Positions 1-10,272 of a stretch of 64,000 nt of DNA are shown piece after piece. Under the pieces are notes generated by a model. It was not told where the DNA came from and ran no database searches. It saw nothing but the letters and a program-made list of their open reading frames with translations. Source of the DNA: Psychromicrobium lacuslunae (GTDB lineage: Bacteria > Actinomycetota > Actinomycetes > Actinomycetales > Micrococcaceae); contig NZ_CP011005.1 in NCBI RefSeq assembly GCF_000950575.1, positions 620,001-684,000 of the forward strand, in the 5' to 3' direction. Both the position numbers and the translations under genes were made by a program. Numbering within the stretch: the first letter of the stretch is position 1; every line of letters starts with the position of its first letter.

Positions 1-2
1 CG

Positions 3-1535
3 CTCACTGCGGGACGACTCAGCAGCACAGTACCCGAGGATCTTCGGATCGACCTCGCGCAGATCACCACTGATTCACGCGAATCTGGCCCGGGAAGCAC
101 CTATGTGGCCAAACCCGGTGAGCACTCCGATGGCCACAACTTCATCCCTGCCGCGGCCGAAGCCGGAGCAGTTCTGATGATTGCGGAGCGCGAGGTTCTC
201 GACCCGCAGGGCGTGCCCTACCCCGCTGTGATCGTCAAGGATGCGGTGATCGCGATGGGGCAGCTGGCGGCCGAGGCAGTCCGGCTGATCCGGGAACAGG
301 GCGAGGTGTCGGTAATTGGGATTACCGGATCAGCTGGGAAAACCACCACCAAGGATTTGCTGGCCGGAATCTTATCCTCGATAGCGCCTACTGTTGCACC
401 GGAAGGCTCCTATAACGGCGAGATCGGGGTGCCGCTGACCGTTTTTCGGGCGGATTTTGATACCCGTTACCTGGTCGTCGAGATGGGCGCCACCGGAATT
501 GGCCATATCAATTACCTCACCGGTCTGGTGAAGCCCGATATTGGGGTGGTGCTCGGTGTCGGCAGCGCCCATGCAGGCGAGTTCGGTGGGGTTGAGAATA
601 TTGCCATTGCCAAGGGCGAGATGGTTGAAGCGCTCACCGAGCAGGGCATTGCGGTGCTCAATCTGGCGGATCACCGAGTTGCTGCAATGGCGCAGCGAAC
701 CGTGGCACCGGTGCTCTGGTTTGCGGAGGGAGGCGTTCAGCCGCCCGAAGGTGCCTTGGTAGTGCAGGCTTGGCACGTCAGCACCGATAGCGCGGCGCGG
801 CCGAGTTTTGAGCTCGAATTCCCTGAGCGTCCGGGTGAGGCCGGTGCTAGCGATGCTGAGCCGGCTAGTACCGAGTCCGTAGGGGCCGGCTCAGCTCGCA
901 GCCCGCAGCGTTTTGAGGTGCATAGCGGACTGATCGGTGTTCACCATGTTAACAACCTGCTTGCCGCAGCGGCGGCTGCCTGGGCACTGGGCCTGAACGG
1001 TGAGCAGATTGCTCAAGCGCTCGACGGACAGAAGGCGAAGAGCCGCTGGCGGATGGAACTAACTGAACGCCCGGACGGCGTGACGGTGCTTAATGACGCC
1101 TATAACGCGAATCCGGAATCCATGCGTGCCGCGCTCCGCACGCTCGCCGAGCTGGGCCGCGAGTCAGGTCGGCCGACGCGCCGCACCTGGGCCGTGCTAG
1201 GGCCAATGCTTGAATTGGGCGAAGACTCAATTCTGGAACACAATGCGCTGGGCCAGGTGGTGGTTCGGCTGAACATTTCCCGATTAATTGTGATCGGAGC
1301 GGAAGCTCGAGCCATGCACATTGGTGCCATAAACGAAGGTTCTTGGGGGGACGAGTCCATTTTTGTCGACGATATTGAGGCCGCCTATGAGATTCTTGAG
1401 AGAGAGTTGTGCAGCGGGGACATTGTTTTATTCAAATCCTCTCGTGATGCCGGGGTTCGTTATTTAGGTGACCGGATAGCATTAAGCGCAACTGCAAGCC
1501 GGACGAGCGAGCAGGAAGGGCTGGGCGAGCTATGA
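3..1535 (+). CDS. murF: UDP-N-acetylmuramoyl-tripeptide--D-alanyl-D-alanine ligase MurF, 5' end outside window
   Basis: MurF adds D-Ala-D-Ala to the UDP-MurNAc-tripeptide, the last cytoplasmic step of peptidoglycan precursor synthesis. The frame is open from base 3, and the segment before the first in-window GTG (105) already reads as the MurF N-terminal substrate-binding domain (TTDSRESGPGSTYVAKPG, then DGHNF), so the true start lies before base 1. The Mur-ligase P-loop GITGSAGKTTTK sits at bases 315-353, and the central domain (HHVNNLLAA) and C-terminal domain (LNDAYNANPESM) follow in normal order. An insertion rich in Ala, Ser, Glu and Arg near bases 820-900 looks like a variable loop. The stop overlaps the mraY start by four bases (ATGA). 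Family assignment is secure; only the N-terminus is missing. Confidence 0.95.
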   Translation, partial: LTAGRLSSTVPEDLRIDLAQITTDSRESGPGSTYVAKPGEHSDGHNFIPAAAEAGAVLMIAEREVLDPQGVPYPAVIVKDAVIAMGQLAAEAVRLIREQGEVSVIGITGSAGKTTTKDLLAGILSSIAPTVAPEGSYNGEIGVPLTVFRADFDTRYLVVEMGATGIGHINYLTGLVKPDIGVVLGVGSAHAGEFGGVENIAIAKGEMVEALTEQGIAVLNLADHRVAAMAQRTVAPVLWFAEGGVQPPEGALVVQAWHVSTDSAARPSFELEFPERPGEAGASDAEPASTESVGAGSARSPQRFEVHSGLIGVHHVNNLLAAAAAAWALGLNGEQIAQALDGQKAKSRWRMELTERPDGVTVLNDAYNANPESMRAALRTLAELGRESGRPTRRTWAVLGPMLELGEDSILEHNALGQVVVRLNISRLIVIGAEARAMHIGAINEGSWGDESIFVDDIEAAYEILERELCSGDIVLFKSSRDAGVRYLGDRIALSATASRTSEQEGLGEL

Positions 1536-2650
1536 ACATGATCGCCATTTTGATGGGCGCCGGGTTTGGTTTGGCCCTGTCCATGATCGGCACCCCGCTG
1601 TTCATCAGGCTGCTGGTCCGCAAAGGCTACGGTCAGTTCGTTCGAGACGACGGCCCCACCTCGCATCACACCAAACGCGGTACCCCGACAATGGGCGGCG
1701 CGGTGGTGATCGGCTCGGTCATCCTCGCTTATCTGCTCACCCACTTGCTGATCTGGCTGATGAATCCGAAATGGTCCGGTCCGACGGTTTCCGGCTGGCT
1801 GCTGATCCTGCTGATGGCTGGTATGGGTCTGGTCGGCTTCCTGGACGATTACATTAAGATCTCAAGACAGCGTTCGCTCGGTTTGAACGCCAAAGCTAAA
1901 TTGATCCTGCAAGCTGCAATCGGCGTGGCGTTCGCCATCCTGGCGCTCAACTTCGCTGACAGCCGTGGCCGCACTCCGGCGAGCATGAGCATTTCTTTCT
2001 CGCGCGATATCCCAGGGCTCAACTTGGCCTTCGCCGGTGCCGGACTCGGCGTGGTGCTCTTCATCATCTGGTCGAACGCGATTATCACCGCGGCTACTAA
2101 TGGTGTGAACCTGGCCGATGGCCTGGACGGTTTGGCCGTCGGTGCCTCGGTAATGGTTTTTGGTGCCTACACGCTGATCGGCATTTGGCAGTCCAATCAA
2201 AGCTGTGGTTCTCCTCGTTCCAATGGCTCAGCCGCTTGTTATGAAGTGCGAGACCCGCTCGACCTCGCCCTACTCGCGGTGATCTTGTTCGCCTCCTTGA
2301 TCGGCCTGCTCTGGTGGAACACCTCACCCGCGAAGATTTTCATGGGGGATACCGGCTCCTTGGCCATTGGTGGCGCAATCGCTGGTTTCGCCATCCTGTC
2401 ACGCACCGAGTTGCTGCTGGTGATCATCGGCGGGCTGTTCGTCATTATCACCCTCTCGGTCATTCTCCAGGTAGGTTTCTTCAAACTCAGCGGCGGCAAA
2501 CGGATCTTCAAGATGTCACCCCTGCACCACCACTTCGAACTCAAAGGCTGGGCCGAAGTGACCGTTGTGGTGCGGTTCTGGATCCTCTGCGGTCTCTTTG
2601 TGGCAATTGGCTTAGGTGCCTTCTACGCCGAATGGGTTGTCCAGCTTTGA
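1532..2650 (+). CDS. mraY: Phospho-N-acetylmuramoyl-pentapeptide-transferase MraY
   Basis: This membrane enzyme transfers phospho-MurNAc-pentapeptide to undecaprenyl phosphate, making lipid I. It has about ten membrane segments in 372 residues, and all family signatures are visible: FLDDYIK (residues 103-109), NLADGLDG (193-200), MGDTGSLAIGG (271-281) and the triple histidine of PLHHHFELKGW (330-340). A hydrophilic loop with two cysteines (around residues 220-240) is longer than in many homologues. It is translationally coupled to murF by an ATGA overlap, and its TGA stop overlaps the proposed TTG start of murD. Confidence 0.97.
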   Translation: MNMIAILMGAGFGLALSMIGTPLFIRLLVRKGYGQFVRDDGPTSHHTKRGTPTMGGAVVIGSVILAYLLTHLLIWLMNPKWSGPTVSGWLLILLMAGMGLVGFLDDYIKISRQRSLGLNAKAKLILQAAIGVAFAILALNFADSRGRTPASMSISFSRDIPGLNLAFAGAGLGVVLFIIWSNAIITAATNGVNLADGLDGLAVGASVMVFGAYTLIGIWQSNQSCGSPRSNGSAACYEVRDPLDLALLAVILFASLIGLLWWNTSPAKIFMGDTGSLAIGGAIAGFAILSRTELLLVIIGGLFVIITLSVILQVGFFKLSGGKRIFKMSPLHHHFELKGWAEVTVVVRFWILCGLFVAIGLGAFYAEWVVQL

Positions 2651-4245
2651 GCGGAACGGAAGATAGCGGTCCGATTGATGCCGCAGATCCGCTTTCTCAC
2701 CTGAGTAGCTGGGATTCCGACTGGTCGGGCCTGCGCGTGGTGGTAGCCGGCATCGGAAAGACCGGTTTCTCCATCGCCGACACGCTGATCGAACTGGGTG
2801 CTCGGGTCGTTGTGGTGGCAGCGGCGGAGGATGCGGAGGCGCAGCAAGCGGCTGATACCCTGCGCATTGTCGGTGCCATCGAGGTTTTGCTGGGCGAGCA
2901 AGTCTCTCAGCAGCTGCCCGAAGTGGAGGGCCAGCGCGCACAACTCGTGGTCACCTCACCGGGACTCCGCCCGAGCCACCCGTTGCTCTCGGAAGCTGCC
3001 AACGCCGGGATTCCGGTCTGGGGCGATATTGAACTGGCTTGGCGAGTGCGCGAGAGGGCCGGACGTAAAACCGCTGACTGGATCACGATCACCGGAACCA
3101 ACGGCAAAACCACCACCACCACGATGGTTGAGTCGATGCTGCAAGCGGCTGGCCTGCGGGCGATTGCGGTAGGCAATATTGGCACCCCCATTCTGGATGC
3201 GATTCGCGAGCCGGAGGGTTATGACGCTTTCGCTGTCGAGCTTTCCAGTTTCCAATTGCACTGGACTTACAGCGTTTCCCCGGTTTCCAGTGTTTGTCTT
3301 AACCTGGCCGAAGATCATGTGGACTGGCATGGCAGCTTCGCTGCCTATGCAGCCGATAAGGCGAAGGTCTACCAGAACACCCAGCGGGCTTGTATTTATA
3401 ACGCTGAGCAGCTGGAAACCGAGCACATGGTGGAGGAAGCAGAGGTGATCGAGGGCTGCCGGGCGGTTGCTTTTACCACCGGGATGCCCGCGATCAGCAT
3501 GCTCGGCATAGTCGAAGGACTCTTAGTGGACCGCGCCTTCATCGCTGAGCGACGCGATTCGGCGGCGGAGCTCGCTCAGCTCGCCGATATTGGCGAGCTG
3601 GTACCGCGACATCAGGTGGCTAATGCCCTGGCGGCGGCAGCCCTGGTGCGGGCCTACGGAGTGGCAGCCTCGGCGGTGCGTGATGGACTGCGCAACTACG
3701 ACAATGGAGCACATCGGATTCAGCCGGTGGCGCAGCGGGATGGCGTGCTCTGGGTAAATGATTCGAAAGCGACTAACCCGCATGCCGCCGCTGCCTCCCT
3801 GGCAGCCTTTAATCCGGTGATCTGGATTGCCGGAGGAGATGCCAAAGGTACAAGCTACGACGAACTGGTCAAACAGCACAGTGCACGGCTGAAAACGGTG
3901 ATTCTGCTCGGTGAGGACTCAAGTGCGCTGCGGGCCGCCTTGGCACGACACGCGCCGAATGTCCCGGTGATAGAGCCGGATTCAGGCGAGACTGGAATGG
4001 TGCAGCAGCTAGCAGCCGTCGACAATGCGCAGCCGATCTTTCCCGGACCGGTGCTCATGGCGAGGGCGGTTAGGGCAGCCGCGGGCGTAATCGCCGACGG
4101 TGACACTGTTTTGTTGGCTCCAGCTGCCGCATCAATCGATCAGTTCTCTTCCTATGCTCAGCGCGGTGAGGCTTTTATCGCCGCCGTTACGGAGTTGCTG
4201 GAAGGGCAGGCGACAACGCGAACAAGCGGTACTGAAGGGCAATAG
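2647..4245 (+). CDS. murD: UDP-N-acetylmuramoylalanine--D-glutamate ligase MurD
   Basis: MurD adds D-glutamate to UDP-MurNAc-L-Ala in the cytoplasm. The frame stays open back to 2314, but that upstream part only reads through mraY in another frame and has no MurD homology. The TTG at 2647, inside the mraY stop (TTGA), gives a 532-residue protein starting MSGTEDSG, with the first Rossmann motif (VVVAGIGKTGFS) at about residue 31, as expected for actinobacterial MurD. The ligase P-loop GTNGKTTTTTM follows near residue 150, and WVNDSKATNPHAA, with its conserved Lys, follows in the C-terminal half. No strong Shine-Dalgarno is visible before the TTG, so translation probably depends on termination of mraY. 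The product is secure; the start is inferred. Confidence 0.93.
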   Translation: MSGTEDSGPIDAADPLSHLSSWDSDWSGLRVVVAGIGKTGFSIADTLIELGARVVVVAAAEDAEAQQAADTLRIVGAIEVLLGEQVSQQLPEVEGQRAQLVVTSPGLRPSHPLLSEAANAGIPVWGDIELAWRVRERAGRKTADWITITGTNGKTTTTTMVESMLQAAGLRAIAVGNIGTPILDAIREPEGYDAFAVELSSFQLHWTYSVSPVSSVCLNLAEDHVDWHGSFAAYAADKAKVYQNTQRACIYNAEQLETEHMVEEAEVIEGCRAVAFTTGMPAISMLGIVEGLLVDRAFIAERRDSAAELAQLADIGELVPRHQVANALAAAALVRAYGVAASAVRDGLRNYDNGAHRIQPVAQRDGVLWVNDSKATNPHAAAASLAAFNPVIWIAGGDAKGTSYDELVKQHSARLKTVILLGEDSSALRAALARHAPNVPVIEPDSGETGMVQQLAAVDNAQPIFPGPVLMARAVRAAAGVIADGDTVLLAPAAASIDQFSSYAQRGEAFIAAVTELLEGQATTRTSGTEGQ

Positions 4246-4252
4246 GTAGCAG

Positions 4253-5530
4253 ATGGTTAACGCGCCCGCTCGCCCGACGTCGAAAAGCCCTAGGCCTGTG
4301 GCAGCGGGGGCCAAGGCGACGGCGAGTTTTCGACAGCGAATCCGTGACATAAGTGATCGGTTTTGGCCTCGTTTGGAAGGCAAAAACAGTTCACGGAACT
4401 CGAGCTACTACCTGATTTTGGGGGCCTCGCTGGCCCTGACCTGTATTGGCCTGATGATGGTCTTCTCCGCCTCCGCGGTTGAGCAGCTCTCTAAAGACAC
4501 CAGTCCCTTCACGCTAGGAATCAAGCAAACAGTTTTTGCGATTGTGGGGTTCATCGCGATGCTGGTGCTTGCTCGCTTCCCGGCGAAATGGTTCAAAGTG
4601 CTCGCCTGGCCCGGCCTAGCGGTTTCCTTCGTGTTGTTGGTTTTGGTGCTCTTCATCGGTCATGACGCCGGTGGAAATAAGAACTGGATTGTGGTTTCCG
4701 AATCGTTTTCTTTCCAGCCTTCGGAGATTACCAAGCTCATGCTGATTCTCTGGATGGCCTCGGTACTGTCCAAAAAGGAGCCTCTGCTCGGGCAGCTGCG
4801 GCACCTGATGATCCCGGTGGTGCCGGTCGCTGCCGTGGTGGTGGTGCTGGTGCTGCTGGAAAAGGACCTCGGTACTTCGGTCATCGTGATGGCAATCGCC
4901 GCCGCCGCTCTTTATTTCGCTGGCGCGCCGGGCAAACTTTTTGCCGGGGCCGCGTTGCTCGGCGGCATCGCCGCCCTGGCGCTGGCCCTCACCAGCGATA
5001 ACCGACTGGGCCGACTGACCGCCTGGATGGGCTGTGGCGACGCTAATTACAACGATGTCTACGGGCTCTGCGACCAAGCCCGCAATGGCATGTACGCGCT
5101 GGCCTCGGGCGGCTGGTGGGGTGTCGGTTTGGGTCAAGGACGACAGAAGTGGAATTGGATCCCAGAAGCCCATAATGACTTCATCTTTGCCATCATCGGC
5201 GAGGAGTTTGGCTTGCTCGGCACTATCGTGCTGATCCTGCTTTACGCCGTACTGGCAATTGCCATCTTCCGGGTGATCGTTCGCCATAATGATCTCTTCG
5301 TGCGCATTGTCTGCGGCAGCGTGATGACCTGGATCCTCGGCCAGGCCTTCGTCAATATCGCCATGGTGACCGGGCTACTGCCGGTGATCGGCGTGCCTTT
5401 GCCCTTGGTCTCCTACGGTGGCACCTCGCTGACTATCAGCCTGGTGGCGATCGGCGTGGTGCTCTCCTTTGCCCGAAATCTGCCCGATAAAGCTCCCAAG
5501 ACAAAGAAAAGAAACACAGTAACTTCATGA
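4253..5530 (+). CDS. ftsW: SEDS-family septal peptidoglycan glycosyltransferase FtsW
   Basis: FtsW polymerises lipid II at the septum together with a class B penicillin-binding protein. The protein is 425 residues, with a hydrophilic, basic cytoplasmic N-terminus of about 55 residues followed by about ten membrane segments. SEDS signatures are present: FSASAVEQ after the first helix, the region [20 protein letters not shown], and [11 protein letters not shown] near the end. The position between murD and murG, and the absence of rodA context, favour FtsW over RodA. Its stop overlaps murG by four bases (ATGA). Confidence 0.95.
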   Translation: MVNAPARPTSKSPRPVAAGAKATASFRQRIRDISDRFWPRLEGKNSSRNSSYYLILGASLALTCIGLMMVFSASAVEQLSKDTSPFTLGIKQTVFAIVGFIAMLVLARFPAKWFKVLAWPGLAVSFVLLVLVLFIGHDAGGNKNWIVVSESFSFQPSEITKLMLILWMASVLSKKEPLLGQLRHLMIPVVPVAAVVVVLVLLEKDLGTSVIVMAIAAAALYFAGAPGKLFAGAALLGGIAALALALTSDNRLGRLTAWMGCGDANYNDVYGLCDQARNGMYALASGGWWGVGLGQGRQKWNWIPEAHNDFIFAIIGEEFGLLGTIVLILLYAVLAIAIFRVIVRHNDLFVRIVCGSVMTWILGQAFVNIAMVTGLLPVIGVPLPLVSYGGTSLTISLVAIGVVLSFARNLPDKAPKTKKRNTVTS

Positions 5531-6642
5531 GCTCTGAACATCCCCTCTCTGTAGTGCTCGCTGGTGGCGGCTCTGCGGGGCACGTTTCCCCTTTGCTGGC
5601 GATCGCCGCCGCGCTGCGCGACCGCCACGCCGAGGTGGAGCTTCTCGCCGTCGGTACTAAAGAGGGCCTGGAAACCCGGCTAGTGCCAGCAGCCGGTGTC
5701 GAGTTGACCCTGATCGATCGAGTTCCGCTGCCTCGCAGGCCCAGCCTTGCGGCACTGAAGTTTCCGACCAGAATGCGCAAAGCAATTCGAGACTCGGAGC
5801 GGATCCTGATCGAGGCAAAGGCGGATGTGTTGCTCGGGGTGGGCGGATTCGTCTGCACGCCAATGTATGTGGCGGCCAAAAAGGCCGGTATCCCCATCGT
5901 GATCCACGAAGCTAATCTCCGGCCCGGTCTTGCCAATCGTCTTGGCGCGCGCTCCACCTCGTGGATTGGCACTGCTTTTGAAGGCACTAAGCTGAAAGCG
6001 GCGCGCTGGGTCGGGATGCCGATTCGTCGTCAGATTGCCCAGCTGGAGCGCGCGGTCCGCCCCGGCGGCAGCGCGCAACGTCAAGCCAAAACTGAACTTG
6101 GCTTTGACGCCGACCGGCCGTTGCTGGTGGTGACCGGAGGCTCACTGGGCGCTCAGCGGATCAACCAGGCCCTCGTCGATTCATTGCCAGCTCTTACCGA
6201 AGCAGCCATTCAGGTGCTGCACATCACCGGGCGCGGCAAGCAGGTGCGCGAGGCATCAGGTCAGTTAGTCGCTGCGGCGGGTTATCAGCAAATCGAGTAT
6301 CTGGATGGCATGGAAGATGCCTATGCAGCAGCCGACCTACTAATCTGTCGCGCCGGTGCTGGCACCGTCAGCGAAGTGGCTGCGGTCGGGGTGCCTGCCG
6401 TTTTTGTGCCGCTGCCAGTGGGCAATGGCGAGCAGGCGCTTAATGCAGCCACCTTGGTTGACCGGCAAGCAGCTCTCAGTGTGGCCGATAAGGATTTCAC
6501 TCCGGAATGGCTTCGCCAGCACGTACTGCCCTTGGTGACTGACCCAGCCCGGCTGGAGGAATTGGCTCGTCGTGCCGCCCAGTTGGGGATTAGGGACGCT
6601 GCGGAGAAGATGGCTGAAATGATTGTGCAGGCCGTCCGATGA
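5527..6642 (+). CDS. murG: UDP-GlcNAc:lipid I N-acetylglucosaminyltransferase MurG
   Basis: MurG converts lipid I to lipid II at the inner face of the membrane. It is a GT-B fold enzyme of 371 residues. The first glycine-rich loop [15 protein letters not shown] is at residues 13-27, [15 protein letters not shown] belongs to the N-terminal lobe, and the UDP-GlcNAc site reads [20 protein letters not shown], ending in [12 protein letters not shown]. It overlaps ftsW upstream and murC downstream by four bases each, consistent with tight co-translation. Confidence 0.96.
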   Translation: MSSEHPLSVVLAGGGSAGHVSPLLAIAAALRDRHAEVELLAVGTKEGLETRLVPAAGVELTLIDRVPLPRRPSLAALKFPTRMRKAIRDSERILIEAKADVLLGVGGFVCTPMYVAAKKAGIPIVIHEANLRPGLANRLGARSTSWIGTAFEGTKLKAARWVGMPIRRQIAQLERAVRPGGSAQRQAKTELGFDADRPLLVVTGGSLGAQRINQALVDSLPALTEAAIQVLHITGRGKQVREASGQLVAAAGYQQIEYLDGMEDAYAAADLLICRAGAGTVSEVAAVGVPAVFVPLPVGNGEQALNAATLVDRQAALSVADKDFTPEWLRQHVLPLVTDPARLEELARRAAQLGIRDAAEKMAEMIVQAVR

Positions 6643-8054
6643 GCCCTGAGGTGGACCTTGAATTGAGTGACTTGGGCACTGTGCACTTCATCGGTATCGG
6701 TGGTGCCGGGATGTCCGGAATAGCGCGAATCATGCTCGCCGATGGGGTAGTGGTGAGCGGTAGTGACGCCAAAGCGTCAGCGGCCCTGACTGAGCTCAGC
6801 CAACTTGGTGCGCGGACCTTTATTGGACATGCTGCCGAGCAGGTCTCGGCGGCGAACACGGTGGTGGTGTCCAGCGCGATTAAGCCCTCGAATCCGGAAC
6901 TGCTAGCCGCGCAGCAGCTCGGGCTGCGGATTCTGCACCGCTCAGAGGCTTTGGCGGCAACCATGAAACGGCACACAGTGGTCGCGGTTGCCGGTACGCA
7001 CGGCAAGACCACCACCAGTTCGATGATCGCGGTGGCCCTGCGTCGGGCAGGGCTGGACCCGTCCTTTGCGATCGGCGCCACGGTGGTAGATCTTGGCGCG
7101 AACGCTTACCACGGCCGGGGCGATATTTTTGTTGCTGAAGCGGATGAGTCGGATGGTTCGTTCCTGAACTACCGACCGAAGATCGCGGTGCTGACCAACG
7201 CCGAACCGGACCACCTCGACCATTACGGCAGCGCCGAGGCAGTGATGCGCGCCTTTGGCGACTTCATTGCGTTGCTGCCGGAGGACGGGCTTTTGGTGGC
7301 TTGTGCTGATGATGAGGGCAGCCTAGCGCTCAGCGACGCTGCGGTTGCCGCAGGTCATCGAGTATTGCGCTATGGCCGCAACGAGCGGGCTGATCTTCGG
7401 CTCAGAGGTTCTGCCCTGGAATTCCGAGGACGGCAATACCAGCTTGAATTAGCGGTACCGGGGGAGCACAACCGGCTCAACGCCGCGGCGGCCTTTGCCG
7501 TTGGGATCGAACTGGGGGGCGAAACCGAGCACGAAACTGAGCAATTGTTGGCCGCGTTGGCTGAGTTCAGGGGCGCGGCCCGGCGCTTCGAGTTGAAAGG
7601 CAGCGTCGACGGGGTCCGGGTCTTTGATGACTACGCTCATCACCCCACTGAGCTCAAGGCGGCGTTGCAAGCGGCCCGTACGGTGGCCGCCGGACATCGC
7701 GTTCTGGTGCTCTTCCAGCCCCACCTTTTCAGCCGAACCCGTGAGTTCGCCACCGAGTTCGCTGCCGCTTTGGAACTGGCGGATGCTGCCGCGGTGCTAG
7801 ACATCTACCCGGCCAGAGAAGAGCCTATTCTCGGGGTGAGCAGCGCCTTAATCACCGACCTGGCAGCACACACCGAGCACTTCGCCGATCCGCAGCAGGC
7901 CCTGGCGAGTCTGCTGGATCAGGTTTCCGCAGGGGACTTAATTCTGACCATCGGAGCGGGCGATGTTACCCAGTGGGGGCCGGTGTTGCTTGAGCAGCTG
8001 AATGCCCGGACAGCCGGCCCAGGAGAGCGAGGAAGCAATGCCGATGAGGCGTAA
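6639..8054 (+). CDS. murC: UDP-N-acetylmuramate--L-alanine ligase MurC
   Basis: MurC adds the first amino acid, L-Ala, to UDP-MurNAc. The N-terminal nucleotide-binding motif [14 protein letters not shown] lies at residues 18-31, the ATP-binding [14 protein letters not shown] at about 119-132, and the metal and substrate segment [14 protein letters not shown] at about 167-180; [13 protein letters not shown] follows in the C-terminal domain. The length of 471 residues is normal. It overlaps murG (ATGA) and extends about 17 bases past the likely ftsQ start. Confidence 0.96.
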   Translation: MSPEVDLELSDLGTVHFIGIGGAGMSGIARIMLADGVVVSGSDAKASAALTELSQLGARTFIGHAAEQVSAANTVVVSSAIKPSNPELLAAQQLGLRILHRSEALAATMKRHTVVAVAGTHGKTTTSSMIAVALRRAGLDPSFAIGATVVDLGANAYHGRGDIFVAEADESDGSFLNYRPKIAVLTNAEPDHLDHYGSAEAVMRAFGDFIALLPEDGLLVACADDEGSLALSDAAVAAGHRVLRYGRNERADLRLRGSALEFRGRQYQLELAVPGEHNRLNAAAAFAVGIELGGETEHETEQLLAALAEFRGAARRFELKGSVDGVRVFDDYAHHPTELKAALQAARTVAAGHRVLVLFQPHLFSRTREFATEFAAALELADAAAVLDIYPAREEPILGVSSALITDLAAHTEHFADPQQALASLLDQVSAGDLILTIGAGDVTQWGPVLLEQLNARTAGPGERGSNADEA

Positions 8055-8922
8055 GCCGCCGGTGATCTCCACTCAGGGGGGCAGGCCCGAAGTCGAGCAG
8101 GAACCGAAAGCGCAGAGTTCGAGTGCGGGCAGCACAAAAGTCTCCCAGTTGCCGATCACCGAGCCGTCCGAAGATCAGGGCGCAACGGTATTGAGTTTTC
8201 CTATCGGCCGTGGTGCGACTCGCCGTTGGTGGCCTTGGGCTCTGGCCGGTGGGGTGCTCGCGCTGATTGCCGTCATTATGGCGGTGGTACTTTTCTCTCC
8301 CGCACTCGCGCTCAAAACGGTCAAGGTCGATGGCACCAAACTAGCCAGCGAAACGGCAGTGCAGGCCGCGCTAAAGCCACTTCAAGGAAAATCGCTGACT
8401 CAGATCAGTCAGTCCCAGGTGCAGGACCTGCTCGCCAACTTGCCCCAGGTGCAGTCGGTCAGTATTGAAGCCAGGCCACCGTCAACGCTATTGGTGCACA
8501 TTGTTGAACGGCTTCCGGTGGCGGTGCTGAAAAACGGTAGTAAATATATTTTGGTCGACCCCAAAGGCACCCAATTGGGCAGCACCTCAAATCCGGCGGC
8601 GGCGAAGTTGCCGCTCATTGACGGGGGCACTGCGGCGATTGGCCAGGCTACTTTCTCAGCGATGACTGCTGTATTGGCCTCGCTGCCGGCGGCGGTTAGA
8701 GCGCAATTGCAGTCCGCCGCGGCCAAGTCTCCGGACGCGGTTGAGCTGACTTTGCTTAACGGAAAAAAAGTTGTTTGGGGAGATGCCTCCGAAATGGCGC
8801 TGAAATCTGAGGTTTTGCAGACCTTATTGAAGAATCCACCGAAGGCCGAACCGGGCAAACCGGAGCCCGCCCCGGTGAATGTCTACGATGTGAGTTCGCC
8901 CAGACATCCGGTGACCCGGTGA
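8038..8922 (+). CDS. ftsQ: Cell division protein FtsQ/DivIB (POTRA domain)
   Basis: FtsQ is a bitopic scaffold of the divisome. The frame opens at 8002, but the ATG at 8038 has a purine-rich AGGAGAGCGAGGAAG just upstream and is preferred; it gives 294 residues. The protein has a cytoplasmic tail of about 65 residues, one membrane helix (WWPWALAGGVLALIAVIMAV), and then a POTRA domain beginning VKVDGTKLASETAVQAALKP. The conserved segment of the second domain, PPSTLLVHIVERLPVAVL, follows. The start lies inside the murC 3' end. Sequence conservation is low in this family, so the assignment relies on domain order and position before ftsZ. Confidence 0.9.
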   Translation: MPMRRKPPVISTQGGRPEVEQEPKAQSSSAGSTKVSQLPITEPSEDQGATVLSFPIGRGATRRWWPWALAGGVLALIAVIMAVVLFSPALALKTVKVDGTKLASETAVQAALKPLQGKSLTQISQSQVQDLLANLPQVQSVSIEARPPSTLLVHIVERLPVAVLKNGSKYILVDPKGTQLGSTSNPAAAKLPLIDGGTAAIGQATFSAMTAVLASLPAAVRAQLQSAAAKSPDAVELTLLNGKKVVWGDASEMALKSEVLQTLLKNPPKAEPGKPEPAPVNVYDVSSPRHPVTR

Positions 8923-9005
8923 GAATTTCGGTTGATTCGCACGACACGCGGGAACGGTTATTGAAAGACAGCGCGATGCCCCATAGCGTCGCAATCAAGA
9001 ATTAC

Positions 9006-9042
9006 TTGACATAACTCTAACCCTCAAGTAGAGGGTTAGAGT
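9006..9042 (+). promoter_or_regulatory. Probable ftsZ promoter with embedded perfect palindrome
   Basis: TTGACA (9006-9011) is followed after 17 bases by TAGAGG (9029-9034), a reasonable -35/-10 pair. Bases 9014-9025 (ACTCTAACCCTC) and 9031-9042 are perfect reverse complements around a 5-base loop, so the palindrome covers the spacer and the -10. It lies about 40 bases before the ftsZ start. It could be an operator or an mRNA 5' stem-loop; the regulator is not identified. Confidence 0.6.
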
Positions 9043-9082
9043 CACAAAGCTTCAAGCAGCAAACGAACAAGGGAAAGCAACC

Positions 9083-10261
9083 GTGGCAGCACCGCAGAAT
9101 TACCTGGCCGTCATCAAAGTCGTCGGCATCGGCGGCGGTGGCGTGAATGCCGTCAACCGAATGATCGAGGTTGGCCTGAGAGGCGTTGAATTCATCGCCA
9201 TCAATACCGACGCCCAGGCGCTGTTGATGTCCGATGCTGATGTCAAGCTCGACGTTGGCCGCGAGCTCACCCGTGGTCTGGGTGCTGGCGCCGATCCGGA
9301 GGTAGGCCGGAAGGCCGCTGAGGACCACGCCGAAGAAATCGAAGAGGTGCTACGCGGTGCCGATATGGTTTTCGTCACCGCCGGCGAGGGCGGTGGCACC
9401 GGCACCGGCGGCGCGCCCGTGGTGGCTCGGATCGCTCGCTCACTGGGTGCTTTGACCATCGGCGTGGTGACTCGGCCATTCACCTTCGAAGGCCGTCGTC
9501 GCTCGAATCAGGCCGAAACCGGCATTGACGGTCTGCGCGATGAGGTAGACACCTTGATCGTGATCCCCAATGACCGATTGCTTTCGATCAGCGATCGCAA
9601 TGTCTCGATGCTCGATGCCTTCCGCTCGGCAGACCAAGTGCTGCTTTCCGGCGTGCAGGGCATTACCGATCTCATTACCACTCCCGGTTTGATCAACCTC
9701 GACTTTGCCGACGTCAAATCGGTGATGCAGGGCGCCGGCTCGGCGTTGATGGGCATTGGTTCGGCCAGAGGTGAGGATCGCGCCGTGAAGGCCGCCGAGT
9801 TGGCGATTGCCTCACCGCTGCTGGAAGCCTCTATCGATGGTGCACACGGTGTGCTGCTCTCCATTCAGGGCGGTTCTGATCTCGGATTGTTCGAGATCAA
9901 TGAGGCGGCCCGGTTGGTTCAGGAAGTCGCGCACCCCGAGGCGAATATCATCTTCGGTGCGGTGATTGACGACGCACTGGGCGACGAGGCGCGGGTCACC
10001 GTGATCGCGGCCGGCTTTGACAATGTGGATGCCACCAGCGCGCCAGCAGGTGACCCGGTGGCCCGGGCAGCAGCGAAGCCTAGCGAAGAGGAAGCCGCCC
10101 CGGCAGCTGCTGCGGCGAATCTATCCTCCTGGAGCCAAAGCGCGGGACACAATTCTTCCTCGGCCGAGAACAGTTTCGAGATGGATCTGCCCGCTGTGGT
10201 GGAGCCTGACCTGAGCAGCGCCCGGCAAGATGATCTGGATGTCCCTGATTTCCTGAAATAG
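9083..10261 (+). CDS. ftsZ: Cell division GTPase FtsZ
   Basis: FtsZ is the tubulin-like GTPase that forms the cytokinetic ring. The start is GTG with AAGGGAAAG shortly upstream. The tubulin signature [13 protein letters not shown] begins at residue 103, and the T7 loop [11 protein letters not shown], with its catalytic aspartates, lies at about 205-215. A low-complexity Ala/Glu/Ser linker runs over about residues 315-375. The C-terminal tail [10 protein letters not shown] is the conserved actinobacterial peptide that contacts SepF and FtsW. At 392 residues the length is typical. Its own promoter with a palindrome lies upstream, so it can be expressed apart from the mur genes. Confidence 0.98.
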   Translation: MAAPQNYLAVIKVVGIGGGGVNAVNRMIEVGLRGVEFIAINTDAQALLMSDADVKLDVGRELTRGLGAGADPEVGRKAAEDHAEEIEEVLRGADMVFVTAGEGGGTGTGGAPVVARIARSLGALTIGVVTRPFTFEGRRRSNQAETGIDGLRDEVDTLIVIPNDRLLSISDRNVSMLDAFRSADQVLLSGVQGITDLITTPGLINLDFADVKSVMQGAGSALMGIGSARGEDRAVKAAELAIASPLLEASIDGAHGVLLSIQGGSDLGLFEINEAARLVQEVAHPEANIIFGAVIDDALGDEARVTVIAAGFDNVDATSAPAGDPVARAAAKPSEEEAAPAAAAANLSSWSQSAGHNSSSAENSFEMDLPAVVEPDLSSARQDDLDVPDFLK

Positions 10262-10272
10262 CAGACTCAGCG

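Noticed and set aside
2314-2646. Longer MurD with 111 extra N-terminal residues
   Set aside because: The extra part is an out-of-frame reading of mraY and has no MurD homology.
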